Shown here: piece by piece, positions 24,584 to 33,817 of the stretch
How positions within the stretch are numbered: position 1 is the first letter of the stretch
Layout: each line of letters starts with the position of its first letter
From: Paracoccaceae bacterium
GTDB taxonomy: Bacteria > Pseudomonadota > Alphaproteobacteria > Rhodobacterales > Rhodobacteraceae
Length of the DNA: 34,707 nt
Reading direction: 5' to 3'
NCBI GenBank assembly: GCA_009842205.1
Contig: VYFX01000060.1
Coordinates: 1-34,707, forward strand
The notes under the pieces: generated by a model
Databases searched by the model: none
The model's input: only the letters and a program-made list of their open reading frames with translations
What the model was told of the DNA's origin: nothing
Program-made: the position numbers and the translations under genes

Positions 24584-27064
24584 TCAAAACCTACGGTTGA
24601 ATGTCAGGAAAAATGTACGACCCCAGCCAGCTGCTTGAGGTCCATCGACACTGCTGGGATTTGAAGTGTCGACTGTCAGACTTTCATTGGTAAGGTTGAA
24701 AATACCAGCCGTTAAACGGCCCTTTTCCATACCCCAAGGGTTTTTCCAGTCCACATAGAAATCATGACCTAGCCAGTCATCAAAGTTCCCTGTATCCGAC
24801 TGGTTTCTGAAACCTTCACGGTAATTCACTGTCCAGGTTGCAGTCACATCTCCTCGCCGTGCTTCAAACCTGCTTCGTACCATATTCTCGGATGTGGCGT
24901 ATCGTCCAGTCGTACCTCCCGAGGTTATGGTGGCATCAATGACATGTCTCCATGCCCCACTCAAAACAATCTCTCCCCAATCCGCTTCATAGCTTCTCCT
25001 GTACCGGGTCGTGATACCTGAAACCTTGGTGTCTAAAACGTTGGCAAAACTATCGTAGATCGTAATGGACCCACCAGCGGTACTGTCTACGCAGTTAGTT
25101 TTTTCATTATCATTAGGATCACAATTTTCCAGATTGAAAAGTGCCCAGGTTGCATTATGAAGCCCCGGCAGCCCTTTATGTTCCAAACGATACCATTCAA
25201 CATCAAGAAAAAGAGATTCCCAATTTAATCCAGCACCAAAGGCAATGCGTCGGGCTTCTGAGGGTTCGAGTTCGGGATTGCCTTTTATCTCCCTGGTTAC
25301 CTGTCTGGGGGTTGGATTTGTACATTGACGTGGGTCGGCTGAGAGATCATCGGGAACACACTGTACATAGGGATGATCCTGCGCCGAAGTGCTGTGGAGG
25401 GCCAGCGTTGATGGAGCCCGGTCTCCCTTACCCCAGGAAGTTCGCAATGTCAGCACACTGTTTGGACGATGCTCGGTTGAAAGATGATAGGTACGAAGTT
25501 CCCCCAAATCGTCATAATTGTCATTGCGGGCGGCGACCCTGAAGTTTGTATTATTGGTCAATGGAAAATCAATGTCGCCAAATGCACCAATGGCTTGACG
25601 CTCCCCTTGATAACTGACGCCTCCCGAACCGAGAACCTTGGTGACGTCGAATTCTTTCCCATCCTTGTTATGAAATCGCAGGATGGAATGTACCTTTGAT
25701 CTGCCAACGTCAAATCCTATCAACCAGGGTACTTTACGGTCTGCAATTGAAAATGTTTGTCCTTCAAACGATACTCTGGCTCCAATGTATTCCGAGCCGA
25801 AATCCTCATTTTCCTGCAGGCTGGATTTCTCTATGGCATCCCTATTGCCGGATGAAGTGGGGTCAGCCAAATTGTAATTTCCCAGTTGAATCTGATTCTG
25901 AATCTCAGTGGTATTGACAAAGGTATTGCCTATAGTTGAGCTATCGAGATTGTAGGCACTAAGTGAAGTCTTGTAATCGATATTGTCAGTCAGATGTCCA
26001 TCTATACCAAACGAGAGGTCATATTCATCATAGGCTGTATGCCAGTCACGGTTACCGTGACCAATAAACCGATGTGCAATGACAAAAATATCATCACTGG
26101 CCAAAGTAAAATCTAAATCATTTATATCGTTGGCGAAATTTGCTAGATTATCAGGAGTAAAACTGAAGGTTCCAACGGAGGGTGCATACCGGAACAACGA
26201 CTTACTTTGTCCAATATTTGCATACAGATGAAAATTTTGTCCGCTCTCAAGTGGTAGTTCCAGATTAATGATTGCTGTTCGCTGTTCGAATTTAGAGGTA
26301 TTCCAAGCAATATCGCCATAAGCAAATCCACAGCCCTTATCTCCAGCGGCTCCTCCTGGCGGGTTAAGCAAGGGACCGGTATATCCTTTCTCCGTATCAC
26401 ATGATCCCAGTGAAAATGCTCTTATCTGCGGTACACTACTATCGTAAACGTAAAGAGTATTTCCGCCTAGGCTTACATTCTTGGCATCACTGAACGAACC
26501 ACCCCCCCCCTTCCAGCTGGAGCGGCTGTACTCTCGGCTCCTTGAAGGGATTTCCTGACGCTTGAGAACATCAACACCGACGGAAATACGTCCCCCATTT
26601 TCCGAGATTTTACCTCCCCAGAATACGCCACCCTGCCAACTCTCGCCACCACCCTCGGTTGGTATACGTGTCAAAGTACGAGTCTCGACCCCTTCAAAGT
26701 TCTTACGCATGACCACATTGATTGCACCATTTATGGCAATACCACCAAATTGTCCCAAACCTTCACCACTAAGAAGTTCGATACGTTCTACTGCTGAAAG
26801 TGGCAAAGTATCAAGGTCATTGCTGCTTGTTGTATATGGTCTTCCATCAACCAGGATCAGCAAGGTTTGACCTCCGGCATAGAAGTAACGGACAATACCG
26901 GTATTAAGCAACTCCTCAAGTGTCGCTGCACCAGATCTTTCTATAAAATCCCGGTCGCGTGATGCTATGACACGCATTTCCGGTCCAAGTGAACTGGACC
27001 AGGCCGAACTTGTTGCCAAAATAAGAAACAGTATGGCCAACAGCAGTCGAGATAGTTTAGTCAT
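24584..27064 (-). CDS. TonB-dependent outer-membrane receptor
   Basis: 826-residue outer-membrane receptor. Residues 1-24 form a signal peptide. The plug follows: SGAATLEELL, QTLLILVDGRPY, LSAVERIELLSGEGLGQFGG and GAINVVMRKNFEG. The remainder is a 22-strand-type barrel ending in an aromatic residue (TFNRRF). Several cysteine pairs sit in presumed outer loops. I see no clear TonB box. A G9 run on the coding strand (complement of 26502-26510) encodes part of Lys-Gly-Gly-Gly-Gly near residue 188 and is currently in frame. The ligand is unknown: catabolic neighbours on the same strand suggest a nutrient, and uptake linked to the PKS product is a weak alternative. Confidence 0.9.
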   Translation of the reverse strand: MTKLSRLLLAILFLILATSSAWSSSLGPEMRVIASRDRDFIERSGAATLEELLNTGIVRYFYAGGQTLLILVDGRPYTTSSNDLDTLPLSAVERIELLSGEGLGQFGGIAINGAINVVMRKNFEGVETRTLTRIPTEGGGESWQGGVFWGGKISENGGRISVGVDVLKRQEIPSRSREYSRSSWKGGGGSFSDAKNVSLGGNTLYVYDSSVPQIRAFSLGSCDTEKGYTGPLLNPPGGAAGDKGCGFAYGDIAWNTSKFEQRTAIINLELPLESGQNFHLYANIGQSKSLFRYAPSVGTFSFTPDNLANFANDINDLDFTLASDDIFVIAHRFIGHGNRDWHTAYDEYDLSFGIDGHLTDNIDYKTSLSAYNLDSSTIGNTFVNTTEIQNQIQLGNYNLADPTSSGNRDAIEKSSLQENEDFGSEYIGARVSFEGQTFSIADRKVPWLIGFDVGRSKVHSILRFHNKDGKEFDVTKVLGSGGVSYQGERQAIGAFGDIDFPLTNNTNFRVAARNDNYDDLGELRTYHLSTEHRPNSVLTLRTSWGKGDRAPSTLALHSTSAQDHPYVQCVPDDLSADPRQCTNPTPRQVTREIKGNPELEPSEARRIAFGAGLNWESLFLDVEWYRLEHKGLPGLHNATWALFNLENCDPNDNEKTNCVDSTAGGSITIYDSFANVLDTKVSGITTRYRRSYEADWGEIVLSGAWRHVIDATITSGGTTGRYATSENMVRSRFEARRGDVTATWTVNYREGFRNQSDTGNFDDWLGHDFYVDWKNPWGMEKGRLTAGIFNLTNESLTVDTSNPSSVDGPQAAGWGRTFFLTFNRRF
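26502..26510 (-). repeat. Homopolymer G9 tract in the TonB receptor gene
   Basis: Nine consecutive C on the + strand, i.e. G9 in the coding sense, coding for the end of a Lys codon and three Gly codons. The length is in the range where slipped-strand mispairing can occur. Loss or gain of one base would frameshift the receptor at about one quarter of its length. Confidence 0.9.
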
Positions 27065-27530
27065 ATGAACATCAAATTTATGGATTCATGGCCAACAAAA
27101 AGAAATTGCAGAAGGTCAGAAAACTTTATAGTGTAATCGTCATGATGTAAGGTTTTGAAACTTATATCCGGATATCCTATTAACTAAGATACACAAAAAT
27201 ACAATGAAAATGAGTGGTCATTGAACATTTCGATAGGCTCCCGATTTCCATTTCAGGAATACTTCCTAAGTGTTGTGCAATTTAATGCTGAAGCCCAGTA
27301 TTTATCGTTCGGTAAGCAGAAATCCAGTTCAAAATTTGTACTTCTGAATCAGGGGACAATTTCGTTGAATTGAACCCCGTTCGATAATTTGAAAAGGGAA
27401 AAATGTCAGGGTTAATGTTGATCAGCCTTGAAGGAGAGGAATTTGCAGGGGGAAACAAGTAATATTGTTTGAATTTGGGGTCGATATGCAGGAGAAAATC
27501 TGGATACAGTCAAATATACTACAGGTAACC
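27065..27530. other. 466-base gap upstream of the TonB receptor gene
   Basis: AT-rich region that holds the leader of the minus-strand TonB receptor gene and the region beyond the sugar-kinase stop. A perfect 12-base palindrome ATATCCGGATAT is at 27164-27175, about 100 bases upstream of the receptor start, and could be an operator. I see no open reading frame worth calling, no RNA gene and no clear terminator for the kinase operon. Confidence 0.5.
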
Positions 27531-28469
27531 TTATTTTGAGAAAGTTACTATTTCCTCGGGGTAGGGGGGATTACATCCACTTCGAGTACAATTGATGGCT
27601 GCTGCGATCGTACAATAATCCAACATCTCAGCGAGGTGATGTTTATCAAGATTTTGAATCATGGTCCTGGTAGATATGCCATTTTTGATAAGCCATGACA
27701 GAATTGTGCCCATTAAGGTATCTCCTGCACCTACAGTATCCTTGACCTTGACCTTAGGAACCTTTTGGATGATGCGATTATTTCGAGTAAATAGACTACA
27801 GCCCATTTCTCCCGCGGTGATTATGATCATTCTGTCTTTTTGATCCAGCAAATCATTTGCAAATTTCTCCGGTGCCAAATCGGGTGCTATGAATTCAAGG
27901 TCCTTGTTGCTGAGCTTGATAATACTGGCAAGACCAAACAAATAATTGATTTCCCTTAGCCATTTTTCCCGGTCATCGATAAGATTGGCCCGGACATTCG
28001 GATCAATTGTAATCACAACCTTGTCAGCCAACTTAGAGGCCAGGTTTAGAATTCTGTCAGATGCTGGTGGCTCTATAAGTGATATTGACCCTACATGCAG
28101 AAAACTTCCGGGTGAAACCTTATTCCGCTCAAGAACGGGATTAAGGTTTATATTGGTCGAGTTCTTATTGAAGAAGGCGTATCTGGGTTCCCCATCCTCG
28201 TAGCTGACAAAAGCCAGGGTTGTTGGAAGGTCGCTTCTTTCAATGAGGGAACAATTGATATTGTTGCTTTGCAAATGGTTGAGCAAATGGTCGCCAAAAA
28301 AGTCATTTGAAAAATTACCCAGAAAGAAGGTTTCGCAACCCATTCGGGCTGCTGCCAATGCAACGTTATATGGTGATCCACCTGGTTTTGGAATGAAGGC
28401 CGTCTCGCCATTTTCGTTGGCCTTGGGTACAAAATCAATCAGAGCTTCTCCGGTAATGTATAGCGTCAT
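27531..28469 (-). CDS. PfkB-family sugar kinase, fructokinase-like
   Basis: 312-residue ribokinase-fold kinase that phosphorylates a sugar with ATP in the cytoplasm. The N-terminal GEALIDFVP and PGGSPYNVALAAARMG blocks bind the sugar. The catalytic motif DTVGAGDT with Asp250 as base is intact, and the C-terminal CTRSGCNPPY matches the fructokinase signature (TRxGAxPP). It is the last gene of the minus-strand operon that begins with the TRAP importer, 38 bases after the aminotransferase. Fructose is the likely substrate by family, and other ketoses are possible. Confidence 0.85.
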   Translation of the reverse strand: MTLYITGEALIDFVPKANENGETAFIPKPGGSPYNVALAAARMGCETFFLGNFSNDFFGDHLLNHLQSNNINCSLIERSDLPTTLAFVSYEDGEPRYAFFNKNSTNINLNPVLERNKVSPGSFLHVGSISLIEPPASDRILNLASKLADKVVITIDPNVRANLIDDREKWLREINYLFGLASIIKLSNKDLEFIAPDLAPEKFANDLLDQKDRMIIITAGEMGCSLFTRNNRIIQKVPKVKVKDTVGAGDTLMGTILSWLIKNGISTRTMIQNLDKHHLAEMLDYCTIAAAINCTRSGCNPPYPEEIVTFSK

Positions 28470-28507
28470 GTCAATTCACATAAGGGCAAATGAAAAAAGG
28501 TCAAAAT

Positions 28508-29773
28508 CTATTGGGAAGAAATGGCTTCGGTAGCCTGACTGACAGCCTCTTCGGTTAGCTCGAAATCTTCTTCGGTCAAGACCAGACTCGGATATAGTTT
28601 GGTAGGTGTTTTAAACAACCCGTATTCCCTCAGCACCTTATTGAAGGTCAGGTTTCTGGAATTGTTTGAGAAAAAGACATCACGATAGTTTTTTATCGTC
28701 TTGTCTGCAAAGACTATGTCAAAAAGGGTTGGATGCCCGACAACCTGATAGGGTAATCCCGATAAATCAAGATACTTCCGGTAGATATCCATGATCCTTT
28801 CACCATGAGAGTACAACAAATCATAGGATCCTTTTTGCTGAAGAATTTCCAGGGTTTTCAAACCGGCAATGGAAGCGATGGGATTACCAGACAGGGTACC
28901 CATCATCATAAGCCATTTGTCGTTTCCAACAATAGATTTGTCAAAATGGTCCATAATGTCTTTTTTACCAGTAATTGCTGCCAGTGGGAAACCACCGCCA
29001 ATGATTTTCCCCAAGGTACATATATCGGGAACAACACCATAGATTTCCTGTGCACCCCCATAGGCAAACCTAAAGCCGGTTACAATTTCGTCAAAAATGA
29101 GCACGACATCATGCTTGTTGCAAAGGGCACGGACGGAGTCCAGAAAGCCATCCTCGGGAGGAATGACCCTTTGGAATGGTTCCATGAATACCGCGGCGAT
29201 TTCTCCCTCGTATTCGTCCAGAAGGCTTTCAAGAAAACTGGCATCATTGAAGGGGGCAACAAGGGTATCCCGTCTGATTGATTCCTGAATTCCTGCACTA
29301 TCGGGAACAGCTTGTGGAAAATTGGCAAGTTTCGTTGGGGCCAAACTCATTTGGGCTTCAGAGCCCATGCCATGATACCCACCCTCGAACTTGATTATCT
29401 TGTCCTTCCCCGTGTATGCTCTAGCCAACCTGATGGCATACATGTCTGCTTCTGATCCCGATGACAGAAACCTGACCTGTTCAGCACAGGCTACAGCATT
29501 GATGATTTCTTCCGCAAGCTCCAGTGCACTTGGGTTATTGGCCATGAATGTCGTACCGTCATCTAGGTGGGAAGCCACTGCCTCGATAATCTCAGGGTGA
29601 GAATGGCCCAATATCAGTGGCCCCGATCCCATCAGGTAATCCAGATATTCCCTACCGTCCTGATCCCATATCCTGCTGCCTTTACCCCTGGTAATGAAAA
29701 CCCCAGCATCAAAATTACCGAGAGTTCCTGCCGGGAAGACCTTTTTTGCTCTTTCTGCAAGTGAATGTTCCAT
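28508..29773 (-). CDS. Class III PLP-dependent aminotransferase, HemL-like
   Basis: 421-residue fold-type I aminotransferase. PLP-binding features are SSGSEAD (residues 104-110), FDEIVTGFR with Asp228, and the Schiff-base Lys256 in TLGKIIGGGFP. The closest resemblance is to glutamate-1-semialdehyde-aminomutase-like proteins that act in catabolic operons rather than in heme synthesis; the neighbours (TRAP importer, GMC oxidoreductase, sugar kinase) support the catabolic reading. The GMC enzyme could make the aldehyde or ketone that is aminated, or the aminotransferase could remove an amino group from the imported compound. The substrate is unknown. Confidence 0.82.
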   Translation of the reverse strand: MEHSLAERAKKVFPAGTLGNFDAGVFITRGKGSRIWDQDGREYLDYLMGSGPLILGHSHPEIIEAVASHLDDGTTFMANNPSALELAEEIINAVACAEQVRFLSSGSEADMYAIRLARAYTGKDKIIKFEGGYHGMGSEAQMSLAPTKLANFPQAVPDSAGIQESIRRDTLVAPFNDASFLESLLDEYEGEIAAVFMEPFQRVIPPEDGFLDSVRALCNKHDVVLIFDEIVTGFRFAYGGAQEIYGVVPDICTLGKIIGGGFPLAAITGKKDIMDHFDKSIVGNDKWLMMMGTLSGNPIASIAGLKTLEILQQKGSYDLLYSHGERIMDIYRKYLDLSGLPYQVVGHPTLFDIVFADKTIKNYRDVFFSNNSRNLTFNKVLREYGLFKTPTKLYPSLVLTEEDFELTEEAVSQATEAISSQ

Positions 29774-29839
29774 AAACCTGAAAACCTGCGACTATTTTTG
29801 ATGAGTGTCTGGTTCGACTAAGGGTTTAGTGTAATCATT

Positions 29840-31438
29840 CTACCGGTTTTCTTCAAGAATCATGTCACTGGCCTTCTCACCAATCATTATGGCTGCCGCA
29901 TTGGTATTGCCGGATACAATTTCAGGCATGATGGAACAATCTGCTACACGCAAGCCATCAATGCTCTTGACCCTAAGCCGTTCATCAACGACGGTATCTT
30001 CCCCGGGTCCCATCTTGCAGGTTCCCGTCGGGTGAAAGATGGTGGTTGAGGTTTCCCTGACCCAATTGAGTATTTCATCATAACTTTGAACTTCCTCTCC
30101 GGGCTGGTACTCACTTGAAATCTTTTCCTTCAGGGGTGATTGAGTAGCTATATTACGGGCAATTCTTACCCCCTCAACGATGGTTCGGCAATCGGTCTCG
30201 GTTGCAAGATAATTTGGATGTATTTCCGGGTAAACCATCGGATTAGTGGATTTCAACTTGATTTCACCCTTGCTTTCCGGACGCAACTGGCAAACGGAAG
30301 AGGTGAAGGCAGAAAAGGGATGAACACCCTTACCAACGCTGTCGGCCGACCAGGGTTGCACATGGAATTGAATATCGGGTGTCTCGACATGATCGCCCGT
30401 CTTGATAAACCCATTTGCCAAACTTGCAGCCATTGTCATCGCACCGCTTCGAGAGGTAACGTACTGCCAAAACATCCCCATTTTGGCTATGAGACTGTTT
30501 GCTTCATCATTGAGGGTATTTTCGTTGCACTTGAAAACAACACGGGCTTGCAAGTGGTCCTGAAGGTTTTTGCCAACCCCCTTGAGATCAGTCCTTACTT
30601 CTATTCCGGCATCTTGCAATTCTTCAGCATTACCTATGCCGGATAGCATTAGCAAGTGTGGAGATCCAATAGCTCCCGAAGACAACACGATTTCCCCATT
30701 GATCCGAATCTCCTTTTCGGCACCAGAACCATCGCGATAGAAGAGGCCTGTTGCCTTACCATCTGTCAGGTTCAATCGGGTTGCCTGGGCCCGAGTGATT
30801 ATTTTCAGATTAGGTCTGCTTTTCACCGGATTAAGATAGGCAACGGCAGCACTACATCGCCGTCCGTTTCTTGTCGTAATCTGGAAATAACCCACACCTT
30901 CCTGCTGGGAGCCGTTATAGTCATCATTGAATTTATATCCGCTAGCCTCGGCAGCCTTGACCCAAGCATCACAGATCGGTCGGTAGAAAGGCATCCTGGA
31001 TACGCTGAGAGGGCCTGAAGCCCCCCGGAACTCATTACTACCCCCTTCATAGGATTCAGCCCTTTTGAAATAAGGTAGCACATCCTCCCAATCCCAACCG
31101 GCATTGCCCATTTGCCGCCATCTGGTGTAATCTTCCTGTTGTCCCCGGACATACAACAATCCGTTCAAGGATGAGGATCCACCCAAAACCTTGCCACGAG
31201 GCCAATCGATTTGACGTCCATTGACCCCTGGATCGGGTTCTGTGGCGAAACACCAGTCAACACTTGGGTTGTGCATGGTCCTGAAGTATCCGATGGGAAT
31301 ATGAATCCAAGGATTCCAATCCCTGATCCCTGCCTCCAGAAGAACAACCTTGTTTTTAGGGTTTGAACTCAGTCTATTCGCCAGAACACAGCCTGCCGAG
31401 CCCGCACCTATTACTGCGAAATCAAATTCGTCAGCCAT
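29840..31438 (-). CDS. GMC-family FAD oxidoreductase (choline dehydrogenase-like)
   Basis: 532-residue flavoenzyme oxidising an alcohol group. The FAD loop is VIGAGSAGCVLANRLS near residues 9-24, followed by the GMC signature region WPRGKVLGGSSSLNGLLYVRG and the second signature GAIGSPHLLMLSGIG. Near the C terminus HPTGTCKMG supplies the catalytic His469, and SGNTNAAAIMIGE carries Asn513 at the second catalytic position. The length is typical. The start is 15 bases from the stop of the TRAP permease gene, so the two are co-transcribed and the imported compound is the probable substrate. Choline itself is not implied, because most members of this group act on other alcohols. Confidence 0.88.
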   Translation of the reverse strand: MADEFDFAVIGAGSAGCVLANRLSSNPKNKVVLLEAGIRDWNPWIHIPIGYFRTMHNPSVDWCFATEPDPGVNGRQIDWPRGKVLGGSSSLNGLLYVRGQQEDYTRWRQMGNAGWDWEDVLPYFKRAESYEGGSNEFRGASGPLSVSRMPFYRPICDAWVKAAEASGYKFNDDYNGSQQEGVGYFQITTRNGRRCSAAVAYLNPVKSRPNLKIITRAQATRLNLTDGKATGLFYRDGSGAEKEIRINGEIVLSSGAIGSPHLLMLSGIGNAEELQDAGIEVRTDLKGVGKNLQDHLQARVVFKCNENTLNDEANSLIAKMGMFWQYVTSRSGAMTMAASLANGFIKTGDHVETPDIQFHVQPWSADSVGKGVHPFSAFTSSVCQLRPESKGEIKLKSTNPMVYPEIHPNYLATETDCRTIVEGVRIARNIATQSPLKEKISSEYQPGEEVQSYDEILNWVRETSTTIFHPTGTCKMGPGEDTVVDERLRVKSIDGLRVADCSIMPEIVSGNTNAAAIMIGEKASDMILEENR

Positions 31439-31452
31439 GACTATTCTTTACC

Positions 31453-33708
31453 TTATTGACCGTAAATGAACTCTGGCAACCAAAGAGCCAATTGCGGAAA
31501 AACAAAAACAAGAATCAAACCCAACAATTGGATAACCATGAACTGTAGCATCCCCTTGTAGATATCCGCCAAATCCCAGCTCGGAACAACACCCTTGAGG
31601 AAATAGGCTGATAGGGCCACTGGTGGGCTGAGCCATGCGGTCTGCAAATTAACGGCGACCAGAATACCAAACCAGGTGAGGTTGACACCAATCTTGTCCA
31701 GGGCAGGGATAAGGATGGGAACTATGATTAGGACAATAGGAACCCATTCAAGCGGCCAACCCAACAGGAAGATCAAAGCCATGATGATGATCAGGATAAG
31801 CGTTTCCGAAAGCTCTACGGAAAGAAGTATCTCGGTCAGCATGGTAGGTGTTCCCAACCTTGAAAAGACCGCACCGAAGAAGTTGGAAGCAGCAACTAGG
31901 AACAGGATCAATACTGTAATTTCCAGGGTTTTGATCAGGGCTTCATAAAATTTTGCAAAGGTCAACTTTCGGTAGGCGAGGGCAAGTATTATTGCACCCA
32001 TTGCTCCACAACCTGCACCCTCGGTTGGAGTTGCCCAACCAAACAGGATAGATCCAAGAGAGAATGCCACAAGTCCCGAGGGAGGTACCAATCCAATGAA
32101 GAACTCATACCACAGATCGGAAAAATAGAATCCGCCAGGTTTGACCTTCTTGACCCATTTGGCACCAAAGAGCATGATCAAGCCCCAGGCCAGGGGTATG
32201 ATTAACCATGAAAGTGGGAACAGCCCCGCAAGAGCCCCCGAGAGCGACATGAAGAACAAGACAAAAAGAACCACGATCGAAAAGATGACTGTTACAGCCT
32301 CTAACCAATAGTAAGGTGAGGTTTGAGGTTGCTTCTCAACTGGAAGGATCGGCCCCAGATCAGGGTTCAACCAGCAACGGATCATGGCATATGCTGCATA
32401 TAGGGAGGCCAATAGAATACCTGGAATGATCGCCGCCGAAAACAGATCGGTAACCGGGACTTCCAGCACGGGACCCATAACTACGAGCATGATCGAGGGC
32501 GGTATGAGGATACCCAGTGTACCGCCGGCCGTTATTGTACCTGCCGCCAGTTTTGTATCGTAACCTGACTGGTTCATGGTTTTTGAGGCCATAATTCCCA
32601 AAATTGTAACGGATGCACCAACAATTCCCGTAGCAGCAGCAAAAATGGTTGAAACAAATAAAACTGCCAAGTAAAGGGCACCGCGTGTTCGCGAAAGCAT
32701 GAGTTGAACGGAAGAAAATAGCCTCTCCATCAAACCGGCCTGCTCCATGACGATACCCATGAATACGAAAAGGGGAACAGCAGCCAGGGTTTGTTCGAGC
32801 ATGACTGAATTGAATTGAAGGGTTTGCAGATAGAACACAAGGGTTCCGCCAAACCCCCAGGCACCAAAGACAAAGCCCAGAAATATCAGGGTAAAGGAAA
32901 TTGGAAATCCAACAAAAATGGCAAACAGCATCACGCCGATCATGATGATGCCGACAAATTCCGTAGGAATGCTTGTGAGCCCGATTGAATCGACCAATGA
33001 GGACCACCAATCGCCAAGAGGCATGATTGCCGGGAAGAAGGCACTCAGGAAAATGCAGAGCAATCCGATGACATACACGGGTAAACTCTTGTAGTATTTT
33101 GATGCTCTCTCCGGTCCCATATCATGGAAGGCTCTCAGGATTTCGGCCACGCCTTGCAGCAAAAGAAAGAAAGCACCTACCGGCATGGCGGTCCTGGCTG
33201 GTGCCAAGGGGGCCATCAGCGTGGTATCCATGGTTCTTTCCCACTTCACCCAGGCACTGATGGTATAATCTAGCGAGACCCAGAAAAAGAAAAGCATCGC
33301 CGGAAAATAAAACAGTAGGTACAATGAAGCATCAACGGTTGCCTGGCTCTTCTTCGTCCAATTGCGGTAAAGAAAATCCGCCCTGATGTGGACCCCACGC
33401 ATCAAGACATAACCTGCTCCCAGCATGAACAGGGCACCGGAAAACATTCGGCTTGTGTCATAGGCCCAAATGGTCGGGGCAATAAAAAGTTTCCGAGCGA
33501 CGACTTCATAAACCATCGCAAATATTATGGGAACAAGTAAAAGACAGGTAAATCGACCCACCCAATTATTGGTGATGTCTATCGTGGCAACGACCTTACG
33601 CATCCACTCGGGCATGTCCTCTGGAGTTTCACCAGCTATACCGCTTCTTCCTTCGGCGATCAATTCATCGCCGACAATGAGATCATCCGGATCAGGTTCC
33701 TTTGCCAT
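31453..33708 (-). CDS. TRAP transporter permease, fused small and large subunits (DctQM)
   Basis: 751-residue inner-membrane protein that couples solute import to an ion gradient. Residues about 40-210 are the four-helix DctQ part (WAYDTSRMFSGALFMLGAGYVL, MRGVHIRADFLY). From about 215 onward is the large DctM part with a dozen or more hydrophobic segments, including GFPISFTLIFLGFVFG, ATGIVGASVTILGIMASKTMNQSGYD and LGILIPPSIMLVVMG. The subunits are often separate, and natural fusions like this one are known in the mannitol/chloroaromatic-type group. A 40-residue acidic N-terminal tail precedes the first helix. The partner binding protein is just upstream, separated by two strong hairpins. Confidence 0.92.
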   Translation of the reverse strand: MAKEPDPDDLIVGDELIAEGRSGIAGETPEDMPEWMRKVVATIDITNNWVGRFTCLLLVPIIFAMVYEVVARKLFIAPTIWAYDTSRMFSGALFMLGAGYVLMRGVHIRADFLYRNWTKKSQATVDASLYLLFYFPAMLFFFWVSLDYTISAWVKWERTMDTTLMAPLAPARTAMPVGAFFLLLQGVAEILRAFHDMGPERASKYYKSLPVYVIGLLCIFLSAFFPAIMPLGDWWSSLVDSIGLTSIPTEFVGIIMIGVMLFAIFVGFPISFTLIFLGFVFGAWGFGGTLVFYLQTLQFNSVMLEQTLAAVPLFVFMGIVMEQAGLMERLFSSVQLMLSRTRGALYLAVLFVSTIFAAATGIVGASVTILGIMASKTMNQSGYDTKLAAGTITAGGTLGILIPPSIMLVVMGPVLEVPVTDLFSAAIIPGILLASLYAAYAMIRCWLNPDLGPILPVEKQPQTSPYYWLEAVTVIFSIVVLFVLFFMSLSGALAGLFPLSWLIIPLAWGLIMLFGAKWVKKVKPGGFYFSDLWYEFFIGLVPPSGLVAFSLGSILFGWATPTEGAGCGAMGAIILALAYRKLTFAKFYEALIKTLEITVLILFLVAASNFFGAVFSRLGTPTMLTEILLSVELSETLILIIIMALIFLLGWPLEWVPIVLIIVPILIPALDKIGVNLTWFGILVAVNLQTAWLSPPVALSAYFLKGVVPSWDLADIYKGMLQFMVIQLLGLILVFVFPQLALWLPEFIYGQ

Positions 33709-33733
33709 TGTAAAACTCTTTCACTTGTAAATA

Positions 33734-33768
33734 CATGGTTCCCCTGAGATAAATAGCAGGGGACCATG
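33734..33768 (-). terminator. Hairpin between TRAP binding protein and permease genes, proximal to the permease
   Basis: Inverted repeat CATGGTTCCCCTG (33734-33746) / CAGGGGACCATG (33757-33768): 12 paired bases with a single bulged T and a 10-base loop. It lies 25 bases upstream of the permease start on the minus strand. There is no T run after it in the direction of transcription, so a processing or stabilising role, or partial attenuation, is more likely than full termination. Confidence 0.6.
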
Positions 33769-33779
33769 CGTGGTGTAGA

Positions 33780-33807
33780 AACGACGGGATTGGAAAACCC
33801 CGTCGTT
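33780..33807 (-). terminator. Hairpin just after the TRAP binding-protein gene
   Basis: Inverted repeat AACGACGGG (33780-33788) / CCCGTCGTT (33799-33807), 9 paired bases with a 10-base loop, starting about 10 bases after the binding-protein stop on the minus strand. Only a short T stretch follows. It probably limits readthrough into the permease gene or protects the 3' end of the binding-protein mRNA. Confidence 0.65.
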
Positions 33808-33817
33808 GAAATTTAAT

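Noticed and set aside
28805-29281. Open frame of about 158 codons on the + strand
   Set aside because: It is antisense to the aminotransferase gene, with no recognisable protein motifs.
30140-30646. Open frame of about 168 codons on the + strand
   Set aside because: It is antisense to the well-supported GMC oxidoreductase gene and its translation shows no family features.
32360-33010. 216-codon minus-strand open frame inside the TRAP permease gene
   Set aside because: It is a frame-shifted shadow of the hydrophobic DctM coding sequence, rich in Cys and His and without family features.
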